From: Streptomyces phaeolivaceus
GTDB taxonomy: Bacteria > Actinomycetota > Actinomycetes > Streptomycetales > Streptomycetaceae
Direction of reading: 5' to 3'
Length of the DNA: 64,000 nt
Assembly: GCF_009184865.1 (NCBI RefSeq)
Contig: NZ_CP045096.1
Coordinates: 4,588,001 to 4,652,000, forward strand
Both the position numbers and the translations under genes were made by a program. The notes under the pieces are model-generated. The model had not been told where the DNA came from. It worked only from the letters and a program-made list of their open reading frames with translations, and searched no databases. Every line of letters begins with the position of its first letter. Positions within the stretch are counted from its first letter, which is position 1. Shown here in pieces: positions 1 through 7,470 of this stretch.

Positions 1-559
1 CGATGATGCTGGGGCAGACGCAGTTGGCCCGGATGCCGTGCTTCGCGTACTCGACGGCGAGGGACTTCGTCAGCATCAGCACGCCGCCCTTGGTGGTGTT
101 GTAGGCGGCGATGCCGGGCCAGGCCACCAGCCCGCTGACGGAGCAGACGTTCACGATCGCCCCGCTCCGCGCCGCCATCATCGGGCGCAGCGCGTGCTTG
201 GAGCACAGGAACATGCTCTTCAGGTTGGTGTCGAAGAGCCGGTCCCACTCGGGCACCGACATCTCGTGGATCGGGGTGGATATCTCGATGCCGACGTTGT
301 TGACCAGGACGTCCACCCGGCCGGTCCGCTCCGCGGCGACGGCGACGAGGTGCTCGCAGTCCGCCTCGGCGGTCAGATCGGCCCGGACGAAGACCGCCCG
401 GTGCCCGTCGCTGTTCAGCTTGGCGACGACCTCGGGGCCGTTCGTCCCGTCGACGTCCGCCACGACGACCGTCGCGCCCTGCCGGGCGAACTCGATCGCC
501 GTCCGCCTCCCGATCCCCGACGCGGCCCCGGTGACCACGACGACTTTGTCCTCGAACAA
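1..559 (-). CDS. bacC: BacC-like SDR, dihydroanticapsin dehydrogenase homologue (partial, 3' end outside window)
   Basis: Short-chain dehydrogenase cut by the window edge; 186 codons are visible. The N-terminal NAD site TGAASGIG is at residues 10-17 and the active site is Ser140/142 with Tyr153-x3-Lys157. The stretches GIEISTPIHEM, CSKHAL, GLVAWPGIAAYN and YAKHGIRANCVCP follow Bacillus BacC as I remember it (GIEIVAPIHEM, GLVAWPDIPAYN, YAKHQIRVNCVCP). BacC oxidises the C7 hydroxyl of dihydroanticapsin. I chose the TTG at 557-559 because GAGGAGGG lies just upstream and the reading frame begins there; no ATG or GTG fits. It starts 13 nt after the bacG stop, so it is the fourth gene of the operon. 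Confidence 0.85.
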   Translation of the reverse strand, partial: MFEDKVVVVTGAASGIGRRTAIEFARQGATVVVADVDGTNGPEVVAKLNSDGHRAVFVRADLTAEADCEHLVAVAAERTGRVDVLVNNVGIEISTPIHEMSVPEWDRLFDTNLKSMFLCSKHALRPMMAARSGAIVNVCSVSGLVAWPGIAAYNTTKGGVLMLTKSLAVEYAKHGIRANCVCPSII

Positions 560-572
560 TCTCGGTCCCTCC

Positions 573-1343
573 TCACACGCTCTTCAGTTGGCCGCCGTCG
601 GCCGAGATCTGCTGGCCGGTGATGTAGGACGCCTCGTCGGAGGCCAGGAATCCGATGAGGGCGGCGACCTCGTCGGCCTGCCCCGGCCGGTTCATGGGGA
701 TGGCCCGTACGAGGCGGTCCTCCACCTCGGGCCGTGGGACACCGCCGTCCCGGCTCAGGTGGTGGACGGCCTGGTCGTAGCGCGGGGTCCGGATGGTTCC
801 GGGGTGTACGCAGTTCACCGTGACGTTGTGCCCGGCGTACTGACCCGCCAGATACTTACTGGCGTTGGACATGGCCGCGTTGACCAGACCGGAGAGAAAC
901 ATGCCCGGCAGGGGCTCTCTTCCGATGTTTCCGACGACATTGATGATCCGGCCGAATTCGTTCCTCGTCATCATCGGCGCGACGGATCTGATGAGATCCA
1001 GATACGGCACCAGTTTCTGATGCATCGCGGCACACACGTCGTCGTTCACCCGCACCCCGTCGAACGGGCCCGGCGCCGGACCGGGCCCGTTGTTGACCAG
1101 TACATCGACCCGGCCGAACCGGCGTGCCACCTTTTCGACCAGTTCGGCACGGAATTCCGGTGAGGTGATGTCACCCGGCACGACATAGGCGTTTTGTTCG
1201 TCGCCGGATTCCTTCGCGACCTTCTCCAGCGCGTCCCGGCCCCGGGCACTCAGGACCGTCGTGTACGCCCCGGACAGCAGTCGCAGCGCGGTCGCCCGCC
1301 CGATTCCGCTGCCGGCACCCAGCACAATCGCTACGCGTGGCAC
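573..1343 (-). CDS. bacG: BacG-like SDR reductase (256 aa), anticapsin pathway
   Basis: Rossmann-fold SDR with GAGSGIG at residues 9-15, NEFGRIINVVGN in the middle and ASYITGQQISADGG at the C-terminus. The last two are near-identical to Bacillus BacG/YwfH as I recall it. The usual SDR YxxxK tyrosine is missing: the aligned stretch reads AAMSNASK, as in BacG, which adds hydride to a conjugated dienone rather than reducing a simple ketone. Expected role: NADH-dependent reduction of dihydro-4-hydroxyphenylpyruvate isomers to the tetrahydro form. It lies 20 nt downstream of bacB and 13 nt before bacC. A generic SDR is the alternative, but the gene context argues strongly against it. Confidence 0.88.
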   Translation of the reverse strand: MPRVAIVLGAGSGIGRATALRLLSGAYTTVLSARGRDALEKVAKESGDEQNAYVVPGDITSPEFRAELVEKVARRFGRVDVLVNNGPGPAPGPFDGVRVNDDVCAAMHQKLVPYLDLIRSVAPMMTRNEFGRIINVVGNIGREPLPGMFLSGLVNAAMSNASKYLAGQYAGHNVTVNCVHPGTIRTPRYDQAVHHLSRDGGVPRPEVEDRLVRAIPMNRPGQADEVAALIGFLASDEASYITGQQISADGGQLKSV

Positions 1344-1363
1344 CGCGCTCCTCTGCCGGTCGT

Positions 1364-2041
1364 CTACTTGGGGACCCGGTGGTACCGGGGCGGAATGAAG
1401 ATGTTGAGGGAGCGCGCCACGCTCTCGTGCGGATTCGCGGCACCGTGCCCCTCCTGGCTCTCGCAGAAGTAGGTGGCGCCGAAGACGAGTTCGTGGGTCG
1501 TCTCCTCGACCGTCATGTCGTAGCGCCCTTCCAGACAGATCCCGATCTGTTCGTGCGAGTGCTTGTGGTACGGCATCTCACCACCGCCCGGAATGTCGGC
1601 GACCATCAGCTCGATCCAGCTCTCCAGAAAGAACGTGACGTCCATTCCGACGAATTTGCGCGATTCGATCGGGCCGAGGAAGTACTCGCTCGGCGCGGTG
1701 TACTTCTCGCCCGGCTTGTAGCGCTTGACGTCCAGCGCGACGGTCTCCTCCGAGGTCGGGTTCACCGCCGAGTGCTCGACATGGGAAGGAGCGATGTACA
1801 CGTCCTTCTCGGCGCGCATCAGCCGGGTCACCCCGCCGACCGTCATGGCGAGTTCGCCCCGGACGACCATCCCCACCTGCGCCTCCTTGTGGGAGTGGGG
1901 CGCCACGACGGCACCGGGCGGCAGGTACGACACCAGCACCTCCGTGTCACCGCGCCGGTAGGACTCCATCCGGATCCCGTTGTCGTGGAACACCACGGCG
2001 GAGTCCGGGAAATAGGGGCGCTCATACACGTGCGTGGTCAT
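1364..2041 (-). CDS. bacB: BacB-like bicupin isomerase (225 aa)
   Basis: Two cupin barrels. The first metal site is PHSHKEAQ with His49, His51, Gln55 and His90; the second is YHKHSHEQIG with His159, His161, Gln165 and His199. These match the ligand pattern of Bacillus BacB, which moves the double bond in dihydro-4-hydroxyphenylpyruvate. RGDTEVLVSYLPPG and GMVVRGELAMTVG are also BacB-like, and length is close to the family's (about 235 aa). I set the start at the ATG at 2041, whose ATGA overlaps the bacA stop and implies translational coupling; a longer in-frame extension upstream would run into bacA. Confidence 0.9.
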   Translation of the reverse strand: MTTHVYERPYFPDSAVVFHDNGIRMESYRRGDTEVLVSYLPPGAVVAPHSHKEAQVGMVVRGELAMTVGGVTRLMRAEKDVYIAPSHVEHSAVNPTSEETVALDVKRYKPGEKYTAPSEYFLGPIESRKFVGMDVTFFLESWIELMVADIPGGGEMPYHKHSHEQIGICLEGRYDMTVEETTHELVFGATYFCESQEGHGAANPHESVARSLNIFIPPRYHRVPK

Positions 2042-2664
2042 CGCGGTCCTTCCTTTTCGAGTCGTTTCGAGAAGACGGTCCACGTCATGGGTATCGGTGA
2101 GAACCGGTAGACGAACTTCAGATTGTGCTGTCGGGCCGCCTGTTCATTGGTGATGGCGATGTTGTAGAGACCATCGGCCACCTGGCCGGCCGCCTGGCTC
2201 GTGGATGTCGTCGTGACCAGCTTCACGGGCCGGTCGAAGTAGTACTCCAGCAGCGGAATGGGCGCCGGATGGGTCACCACCGTGTCGGTGAACAGCAGTT
2301 CCTCGTGAAAGGCGAAATCGGACCGCGCGGCGAGACCGTATTCCGGCGTGCTCCCACGGAAGACGATCGAGGGTTCCAGCAGCGGATTCATATAGAAGGC
2401 GTTGATGTTGGCGTAGGCGTGCGGCACCAGGGCGAGATCGATACGACCTTCGGTGAGCGCGCCCATGCAGTGCTCGAAGGTCTCCTCCAGCACAATGCCG
2501 AAGCGTCCCTGGTCACCGAATAATCGCGTCATCAGCCGGGCCACGTACTCACTACTGGTCCCCTCGGGTCCCAGCGTGCCGAGCTTCACGGAACGTCGCG
2601 ACCCGTCCCCCACCAGCGCGATCAGCGCACGTTTCTCATCACCGGAGATCCGAAGCGTCTCCAT
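2038..2664 (-). CDS. bacA: BacA-like prephenate decarboxylase (208 aa)
   Basis: The prephenate-binding motif GTLGPEGTSSEYVA is at residues 29-42, and HPAPIPLLEYYF, TSTSQAA and YNIAITNEQAA follow. This is the pattern of Bacillus BacA (204 aa by memory) and of SalX/AerD-type non-aromatizing prephenate decarboxylases rather than PheA, which carries an ACT domain. Role: decarboxylation of prephenate to dihydro-4-hydroxyphenylpyruvate, the first step toward anticapsin or tetrahydrotyrosine. The ATG at 2664 is preceded by AGGTAGG. Leu48 is encoded by TTA (2521-2523), the rare bldA-read codon. First gene of the operon bacABGC. Confidence 0.9.
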   Translation of the reverse strand: METLRISGDEKRALIALVGDGSRRSVKLGTLGPEGTSSEYVARLMTRLFGDQGRFGIVLEETFEHCMGALTEGRIDLALVPHAYANINAFYMNPLLEPSIVFRGSTPEYGLAARSDFAFHEELLFTDTVVTHPAPIPLLEYYFDRPVKLVTTTSTSQAAGQVADGLYNIAITNEQAARQHNLKFVYRFSPIPMTWTVFSKRLEKEGPR

Positions 2665-2940
2665 ACTTCCTACCTCACCTTTCCCCCAGAGACAGCACAG
2701 GCGAGCACGCGCAAGCCTCACGAAGGATTGTTTCCACCAGATTCCATGCACGGAACAACAAGTAATCCGGCGATCAGGCCATCGATTTTCGGCCTGCCGC
2801 CACACATCGCAAGTGAAGTAATTCCGCCACGAATAAGCGAGTTCCCCGAGGACGGGAAAGTCCCGGTTGTCACCGCCGTCCCGCCTGACCTCGGCGGACC
2901 AGGCGCGCGAAAAACCCGGAGGAAGTCCGCGGCGGCGGGA
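2665..2940 (-). promoter_or_regulatory. Upstream region of the bac operon
   Basis: This 276-nt gap separates bacA from the 3' end of the M1 peptidase gene, which is on the same strand. Its stretch from about 2720 to 2850 is visibly richer in A and T than the neighbouring genes. The bac promoter should lie here, but I cannot assign -35/-10 hexamers or an operator with confidence. Confidence 0.4.
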
Positions 2941-4452
2941 TCAGGCCAGCGGAGGCTTTCCGTCCCCGTACAGCCAGTCGTCCCAGACCGGTGTCAGATC
3001 CGCCCCCGGAGCCGCCTTCTCCGCGAACTCCTCCACGTACGCCGTGAAGTCGGCCGTGTCCGCGTTGCCGTGGCGGTGCGCGGTCGCCCAGCCCCGGATC
3101 AACGCGAAGAAGGCGTCGTCGCCGACTGCCTGCCTGATCCTGTGCAGGACCATGGCACCGCGTTCGTACACCGGACTGTCGGAGATCCGGGCGGCACTCG
3201 GCGGCCTCGCCGGCGGAAAGTCCCAGACGGCCTCGTTCGAGGCGGCGTCCTCGAAATAGTCGCCCTCGTACAGCGCGTCGAAGATCTCCTGGGCGCTGTC
3301 ACCGCCGTGGTCCTCCTCCCACAGCCACTCGGCGTACGTCGCGAACCCCTCGTTGAGCCACATGTCCCGCCAGCTCTCCGGGGTGACGGAGTCGCCGTAC
3401 CACTGGTGCGCCAGTTCATGGACGAGGAGCAGGAGGTCGGGGGCGCCGGGGAAGACGGGCCGGTTCTGGGTCTCCAGCGCGTACGCGACATCCTCCGGCC
3501 TGTCGACGATCGCCCCCGTGGAGGAGAAGGGATACGGCCCGAAGTTCCCCTCCGCCCACGCGATCACCTCGGGAATCCGCCGAAGCACGGCCCGGCTGCG
3601 CTCGACCTGGGAGGGATCGACAGCGACGTACACGGGAAGCCGCCCCGCACCCCTTCCGACGCCACCCCCTTCCTCTCCGTCCCCCGCTGTCGAGCGCTGG
3701 ATCTCGTACCTGCCGATGGCGAGGGTGGCCACATGGCTCGCCATCGGTTCGGGGGTGTGCCAGGAGTAGGTCGTACGGCCGTCCTCGGTGGCCTCGCTCC
3801 TCAACTCCCCGTTGGATACGGCCCGCAGGCCCTCGGGGACGGTGACGGTGAGGTCGTAGGCGGCCTTGTCGGAGGGGTGGTGGTTGCCGGGGAACCAGGT
3901 CATCGAGCCCGCCGGTTCACCGAGCGCGAGGGCGCCGTCGGCGGTGGGCAGCCAGCCCTCCCGGGAGCCGTCCGGGTCGGTGAGCGTCTCCGGGGTGCCG
4001 GAGTAGCGCACGGTCGTACGGAACGTCTCCCCTTCGGCGAGCGCACCGTTCCCGGGGGTGACGGTCAGCTCCTGCCCCGCGCGTTTCCACCGCGCGGCCG
4101 TACCCTCGACGGCGACCGACGTCACGTCCATGCCCTTGAGGTCGAGGTTGAAGGAGCCGAGGTCCCGGGTCGCCCGTGCGGTGACGACGGCGGTGGCGCG
4201 CAGCCGGGCCTTCGCCTCGGGGTCGTATCGGAGGGTGAGGGCGTAGTGGGTGACGTCGTATCCGCCGTTGCCGAGCCCGGGGAAGTACGGGTCCCGGAGA
4301 CCGGCGGAGCCTCGGGCCGCCGCGGCCTCACCGCCGCCCTCGGTGCACGAGGTGAGCGTGAGTGCCAGCGTGAGGGTGAGCAGGGCGACCGGAACAACCG
4401 GGAGGACCGGAACGACCGGGACGACCGGGACGACCGGTGCGGATCGGGACAC
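2941..4452 (-). CDS. M1-family metallopeptidase lipoprotein (about 503 aa)
   Basis: Zinc aminopeptidase of the M1 (gluzincin) family. HELAHQWYGD at about residues 345-354 gives the HExxH site, and NEGFATYAEW supplies the third ligand Glu about 19 residues later. The N-terminus is a lipoprotein signal ending in the lipobox LTSC, preceded by a proline-valine repeat (VPVVPVVPV) that comes from tandem copies of GGTCGTCCC. I prefer the GTG at 4452 (AGGAT upstream) to the ATG at 4482, since it gives a normal-length signal. It is likely anchored on the outer face of the membrane. It lies divergently from the gene at 4490 and just upstream of the bac operon, with no evident functional link. Confidence 0.88.
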   Translation of the reverse strand: MSRSAPVVPVVPVVPVLPVVPVALLTLTLALTLTSCTEGGGEAAAARGSAGLRDPYFPGLGNGGYDVTHYALTLRYDPEAKARLRATAVVTARATRDLGSFNLDLKGMDVTSVAVEGTAARWKRAGQELTVTPGNGALAEGETFRTTVRYSGTPETLTDPDGSREGWLPTADGALALGEPAGSMTWFPGNHHPSDKAAYDLTVTVPEGLRAVSNGELRSEATEDGRTTYSWHTPEPMASHVATLAIGRYEIQRSTAGDGEEGGGVGRGAGRLPVYVAVDPSQVERSRAVLRRIPEVIAWAEGNFGPYPFSSTGAIVDRPEDVAYALETQNRPVFPGAPDLLLLVHELAHQWYGDSVTPESWRDMWLNEGFATYAEWLWEEDHGGDSAQEIFDALYEGDYFEDAASNEAVWDFPPARPPSAARISDSPVYERGAMVLHRIRQAVGDDAFFALIRGWATAHRHGNADTADFTAYVEEFAEKAAPGADLTPVWDDWLYGDGKPPLA

Positions 4453-4489
4453 GTCGGCGATCCTATGAGGACATGACACCATCGCCTAC

Positions 4490-4990
4490 GTGCTCGACAT
4501 CGGCTACGCCCTCTCCAACCGCTTCCCCGACCCACCGCAGACGGACTATCGGCGGGCCGACGTGTACGCGCTGCGGCACGACCTGTTCTGCGGGGATGTG
4601 TATCTCGCCGACACCAAGGCGGACCGGGAGTTGTCCACAGCCTGGGGATGGGTGCCGGTGCTGGACTTCGCGTGGGCGCTGTGCGACATCGTGGAACGGA
4701 TCGACCAGGACCCGGCGGGGTCCCGGGCGTCCCGGCCCCAGTACGCGGAGCTGGACTTCACCGAGTCCACGGACCGCATGCTCTTCGAGCGCCGCTTCGG
4801 GTGGGTGGATGTCGAGGCGGACTGGATGCGGGCGGAGGAGCCACCGCTGACCTTTCCGCACGCCGAACTCCGGCGCGAGGCGCGGGACTTCCTGCACGAC
4901 GTCATCGCCGATCTGTGCGATCTGCATGACGCGCTCGCGGAGAACCCGGCGATCTGGACGCTGCAGGCGCGGTTCCCGAGGGTGCCGTAG
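4490..4990 (+). CDS. Hypothetical protein (166 aa)
   Basis: Acidic, aromatic-rich cytoplasmic protein with no signal peptide or membrane segment. I recognise no catalytic motif. Codon bias is typical of Streptomyces genes and the frame is open over its full length, so it is a real gene. The start is uncertain: the GTG at 4490 gives MLDIGYAL, but the only purine-rich stretch (GAGGA, 4467-4471) is 18 nt away. It is transcribed away from the M1 peptidase and followed by the intergenic inverted repeat at 5025-5170. Confidence 0.7.
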   Translation: MLDIGYALSNRFPDPPQTDYRRADVYALRHDLFCGDVYLADTKADRELSTAWGWVPVLDFAWALCDIVERIDQDPAGSRASRPQYAELDFTESTDRMLFERRFGWVDVEADWMRAEEPPLTFPHAELRREARDFLHDVIADLCDLHDALAENPAIWTLQARFPRVP

Positions 4991-5024
4991 GAACTGAGGG
5001 GCGCGTCGTTCGTCTGCGGGCGCG

Positions 5025-5170
5025 TGGGGCTTCTCGCGCAGTTCCCCGCGCCCCTAAAAGATCAGGCCCCTGCGGGCCTGAAAAAAGACCACGGCCCCTG
5101 CGGGCCTGAAAGCGCCACGGGGCGCAGCCCCTGCTTTTCAGGGGCGCGGGGAACTGCGCGAGAAGCCCCA
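5025..5170. repeat. Intergenic inverted-repeat element with perfect 31-bp arms
   Basis: The left arm (5025-5055) is the exact reverse complement of the right arm (5140-5170); the right arm begins AGGGGCGCGGGGAACTGCGC. The 84-bp centre holds two further copies of a GGCCCCTGCGGGCCTGA module and a CCACGGGGCGCAGCCCC segment, so the whole region can fold into a long cruciform. A second copy of one arm plus about 45 bp of its flank lies at 16197-16274. This marks it as a dispersed family typical of Streptomyces intergenic space. It may act as a bidirectional terminator between the convergent genes on either side. Confidence 0.85.
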
Positions 5171-5242
5171 CCGGAGCCGCACCCGCCAACGCACCCGAAC
5201 TCCCGAGCTATTAGGCACCCGGCACACCGCACACCGAACCGC

Positions 5243-5911
5243 TCACCCCTCCACCCGAATCCCCATCTCCCCCGCCAACACCGGCGCCAGATCCATCAAC
5301 TGCGCCGTACTGATCACCGCCCCCGACAACCGCTCCACCCCCCGAGCGATCTCCACCACCGCGGCCCCCCGCAGATCCACATCCACCAAGGTCACCCCAC
5401 TCAGATCGGCCCCCTTCACCGCACACCCCACGAACTCGACCCGCTCCAGCCGCGCACCCCCGAAATCCGGCTCGACCAGCACACAGTCCTCGAAGACGAC
5501 GTCCTTGAGCCGGGCCTCCCGCAGGTTGAGGTAGTCGATCTTCCCCCCACGCACGAGCACCCGCTCCCACACGCTCCCGTGCGCCTGCACCCCACCGAGC
5601 CGCGCCTCCACCAGCTCCACATCACGCAGGGTCGCCTCGGCCAGATCAGTGCCGACGCCGCGTATCCCGGTGAGGACGGAATCGAGCAGCCGGGCCCGGT
5701 GCAGCCGCGTCTCGTCCAGCGCGCACCCCGTCAGCGCGCAGTCCATGAACCGCGCGCCCCCGCCGTCCTGCCCGACGAAGTCCTCCTCCCGGAACTCCAG
5801 CCCGTCGTAGTCCCCGTCGGGCTCCAACTCCCCGCCCGCGTACGCCTCCAGCGCCGGCAACCGCACCTCCGGCCGCCGCGCCGCCTTCACCACCGACCTG
5901 GTCCGCACCAT
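5243..5911 (-). CDS. Pentapeptide-repeat protein (222 aa)
   Basis: From about residue 45 the protein shows the A(D/N)Lxx pattern of pentapeptide repeats, for example ALDETRLHRARLLDSVL, TDLAEATLRDVELVEARLGG and GADLSGVTLVDVDLRGA, which form a right-handed beta-helix. Cytoplasmic, with no signal peptide. Some family members (Qnr, MfpA, AlbG) protect DNA gyrase, but nothing here proves that role. The ATG at 5911 follows GGATGGGGGG; an in-frame ATG nine bases upstream is possible. A much longer in-frame extension upstream is antisense to the FAD oxidoreductase and not credible. Confidence 0.85.
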   Translation of the reverse strand: MVRTRSVVKAARRPEVRLPALEAYAGGELEPDGDYDGLEFREEDFVGQDGGGARFMDCALTGCALDETRLHRARLLDSVLTGIRGVGTDLAEATLRDVELVEARLGGVQAHGSVWERVLVRGGKIDYLNLREARLKDVVFEDCVLVEPDFGGARLERVEFVGCAVKGADLSGVTLVDVDLRGAAVVEIARGVERLSGAVISTAQLMDLAPVLAGEMGIRVEG

Positions 5912-6070
5912 GCCCCCCATCCTGCACCCACCCACTGACAATCCCCCCGACCTGCGCGAACGCGCCCCGAGCCCCCACCCCGGCCCCCATGTCACATTCC
6001 GGCGCCCCCGGCCCGTCGTACCCAGGACAGCCGCAAGGACGGCCCGGCACCGACCGAGGGAGCCCCAGCC

Positions 6071-7387
6071 ATGCACCGCGCTCCAGCCCCGCACCGAGCC
6101 CCAGCCGCACACCGCGCCTCCGGCCCCGCCCCCACCCCCCTCACCGTCGTCGGCGGCGGTTTCGCCGGGCTCACCGCGGCGATCACCGCCGCCGAGGCGG
6201 GCGCGCGGGTCACCGTGTACGAGGCGCACCACACCCTCGGCGGCCGGGCCAGGACCGCGGAGGGCCCGTACCGGACGAACGAGGGCCCGCACGCCCTGTA
6301 CAGCGGCGGCCCGCACTGGACCTGGCTCGCCCAACGGGATCTGATCGGACCGCTCGCCCCCCTCCCGCCCCTGGAGGCCGCCCGGCTGCGCCTGCACCAC
6401 AGGGGCGTCCTGCGCCGCACCCCGCCGTTCGCGATGCTCAAGCTCCTCCGCCCGCGCCGGGGCCATGGCCGTACGGGCCGACAGGCGCCCGTGGACGTCG
6501 ACTTCCTCACCTGGGCGACCGAACAGGCGGGCGAGGAGGCCGCGCGGACCGCCGCCAACTACGCGGCGGTGGCGCTGTTCCACCACGACCCGGGCTCCCT
6601 GTCCGCCGCGTTCGTGCAGGAACGGCTGCGCCGGGCCACGAAGTTGCCCCCGGAGGCGCACTACCCGCGCGGCGGCTGGGCGAGCGTCGTCGACCGGATG
6701 GCGGCCCGCGCCTGGAACCTCGGGGTCCGTATGGAGACCCTCAGCCGAGTCGACAGCCTCGACTCCCTCACCGGCACCACCACCAGCACCACTATCGGCA
6801 CCACCACCGGCACCACTATCGGCAAGGGATCAGGCACGGGTCCGATCATCGTCGCCACCTCGCTCGACGCCGCCCGCCGTCTGCTCGGGGACGACTCGCT
6901 GACCTGGCCGAGCGGCCGTACCGCGCTTCTCGATCTCGCGCTGCGCACCCGCCGCGGCGACCCGTTCGCGATCTCCGACCTGGACGCGCCCGGCTGGATC
7001 GAACGGTTCACCGCGCAGGACCGCACGCTGGCCCCGGCGGGCGAGCAGCTGCTCCAGGGGCAGTTCCCGATCGGTCCTCGGGAGTCCCGGGCGGACGGTG
7101 TCGCCCGCGCCGAACACCTGCTCGACCTGGGCTTCCCCGGCTGGCGGGACCGGATCACCTGGCGGCGCGAGGCGACCTCGAACGGCCGTACGGGCGCGGT
7201 CGATCTGCCCGGCACCAGCTGGCGCGACCGCCCGGCCGTGGACCGGGGCGACGGCGTGTACCTCGTGGGCGACCAGGTCGCGGCGCCCGGTGTGCTCTCG
7301 GAGGTGTCCTTCAACAGCGCCCTCGCGGCCGTCTCGCTGGCCCTGGGAAGGAGGTCGAGGAACACGCTTGACCTCAAGCATGCTTGA
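6071..7387 (+). CDS. NAD(P)/FAD-dependent oxidoreductase, phytoene-desaturase-like (438 aa)
   Basis: The N-terminal dinucleotide-binding fold VVGGGFAGLTAA (residues 26-37) is followed by VYEAHHTLGGRART and, at the C-terminus, GVYLVGDQVAAPGVLSEVSFNSALAA. This is the layout of the amine-oxidase/phytoene-desaturase superfamily. No membrane helices. A low-complexity GTTTSTTIGTTTG insert (DNA 6770-6830, tandem ACCACC-type repeats) sits in a surface region. The ATG at 6071 has GAGGGAG upstream. Substrate unknown. Its last codons overlap the SoxR-like palindrome controlling the next gene. Confidence 0.82.
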   Translation: MHRAPAPHRAPAAHRASGPAPTPLTVVGGGFAGLTAAITAAEAGARVTVYEAHHTLGGRARTAEGPYRTNEGPHALYSGGPHWTWLAQRDLIGPLAPLPPLEAARLRLHHRGVLRRTPPFAMLKLLRPRRGHGRTGRQAPVDVDFLTWATEQAGEEAARTAANYAAVALFHHDPGSLSAAFVQERLRRATKLPPEAHYPRGGWASVVDRMAARAWNLGVRMETLSRVDSLDSLTGTTTSTTIGTTTGTTIGKGSGTGPIIVATSLDAARRLLGDDSLTWPSGRTALLDLALRTRRGDPFAISDLDAPGWIERFTAQDRTLAPAGEQLLQGQFPIGPRESRADGVARAEHLLDLGFPGWRDRITWRREATSNGRTGAVDLPGTSWRDRPAVDRGDGVYLVGDQVAAPGVLSEVSFNSALAAVSLALGRRSRNTLDLKHA

Positions 7388-7391
7388 GGTC
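7370..7391 (+). promoter_or_regulatory. SoxR-type operator/promoter (perfect 22-bp palindrome)
   Basis: The half-site GACCTCAAGCA is followed at once by its exact reverse complement. TTGACC (7368-7373) forms a -35 element partly inside it, and a 19-bp spacer, typical of MerR-family promoters, leads to GAGGCT as a weak -10. From memory the E. coli soxS box contains CCTCAAG...CTTGAGG and Streptomyces SoxR sites have the same core. The gene beginning at 7471 is a homologue of SCO4266, a known SoxR target, which supports the call. Confidence 0.8.
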
Positions 7392-7470
7392 GGAGGCTGG
7401 GGCCCACCGAGCGAAACCAGGTGCTCACGCGACACCGCTCGGGTTCGCCGAACGCCCAAGGGGGCCCCAC

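Noticed and set aside
5243..6661. 472-residue version of the pentapeptide protein
   Set aside because: The N-terminal 250 residues are antisense to the FAD oxidoreductase; a good ribosome site supports the start at 5911.
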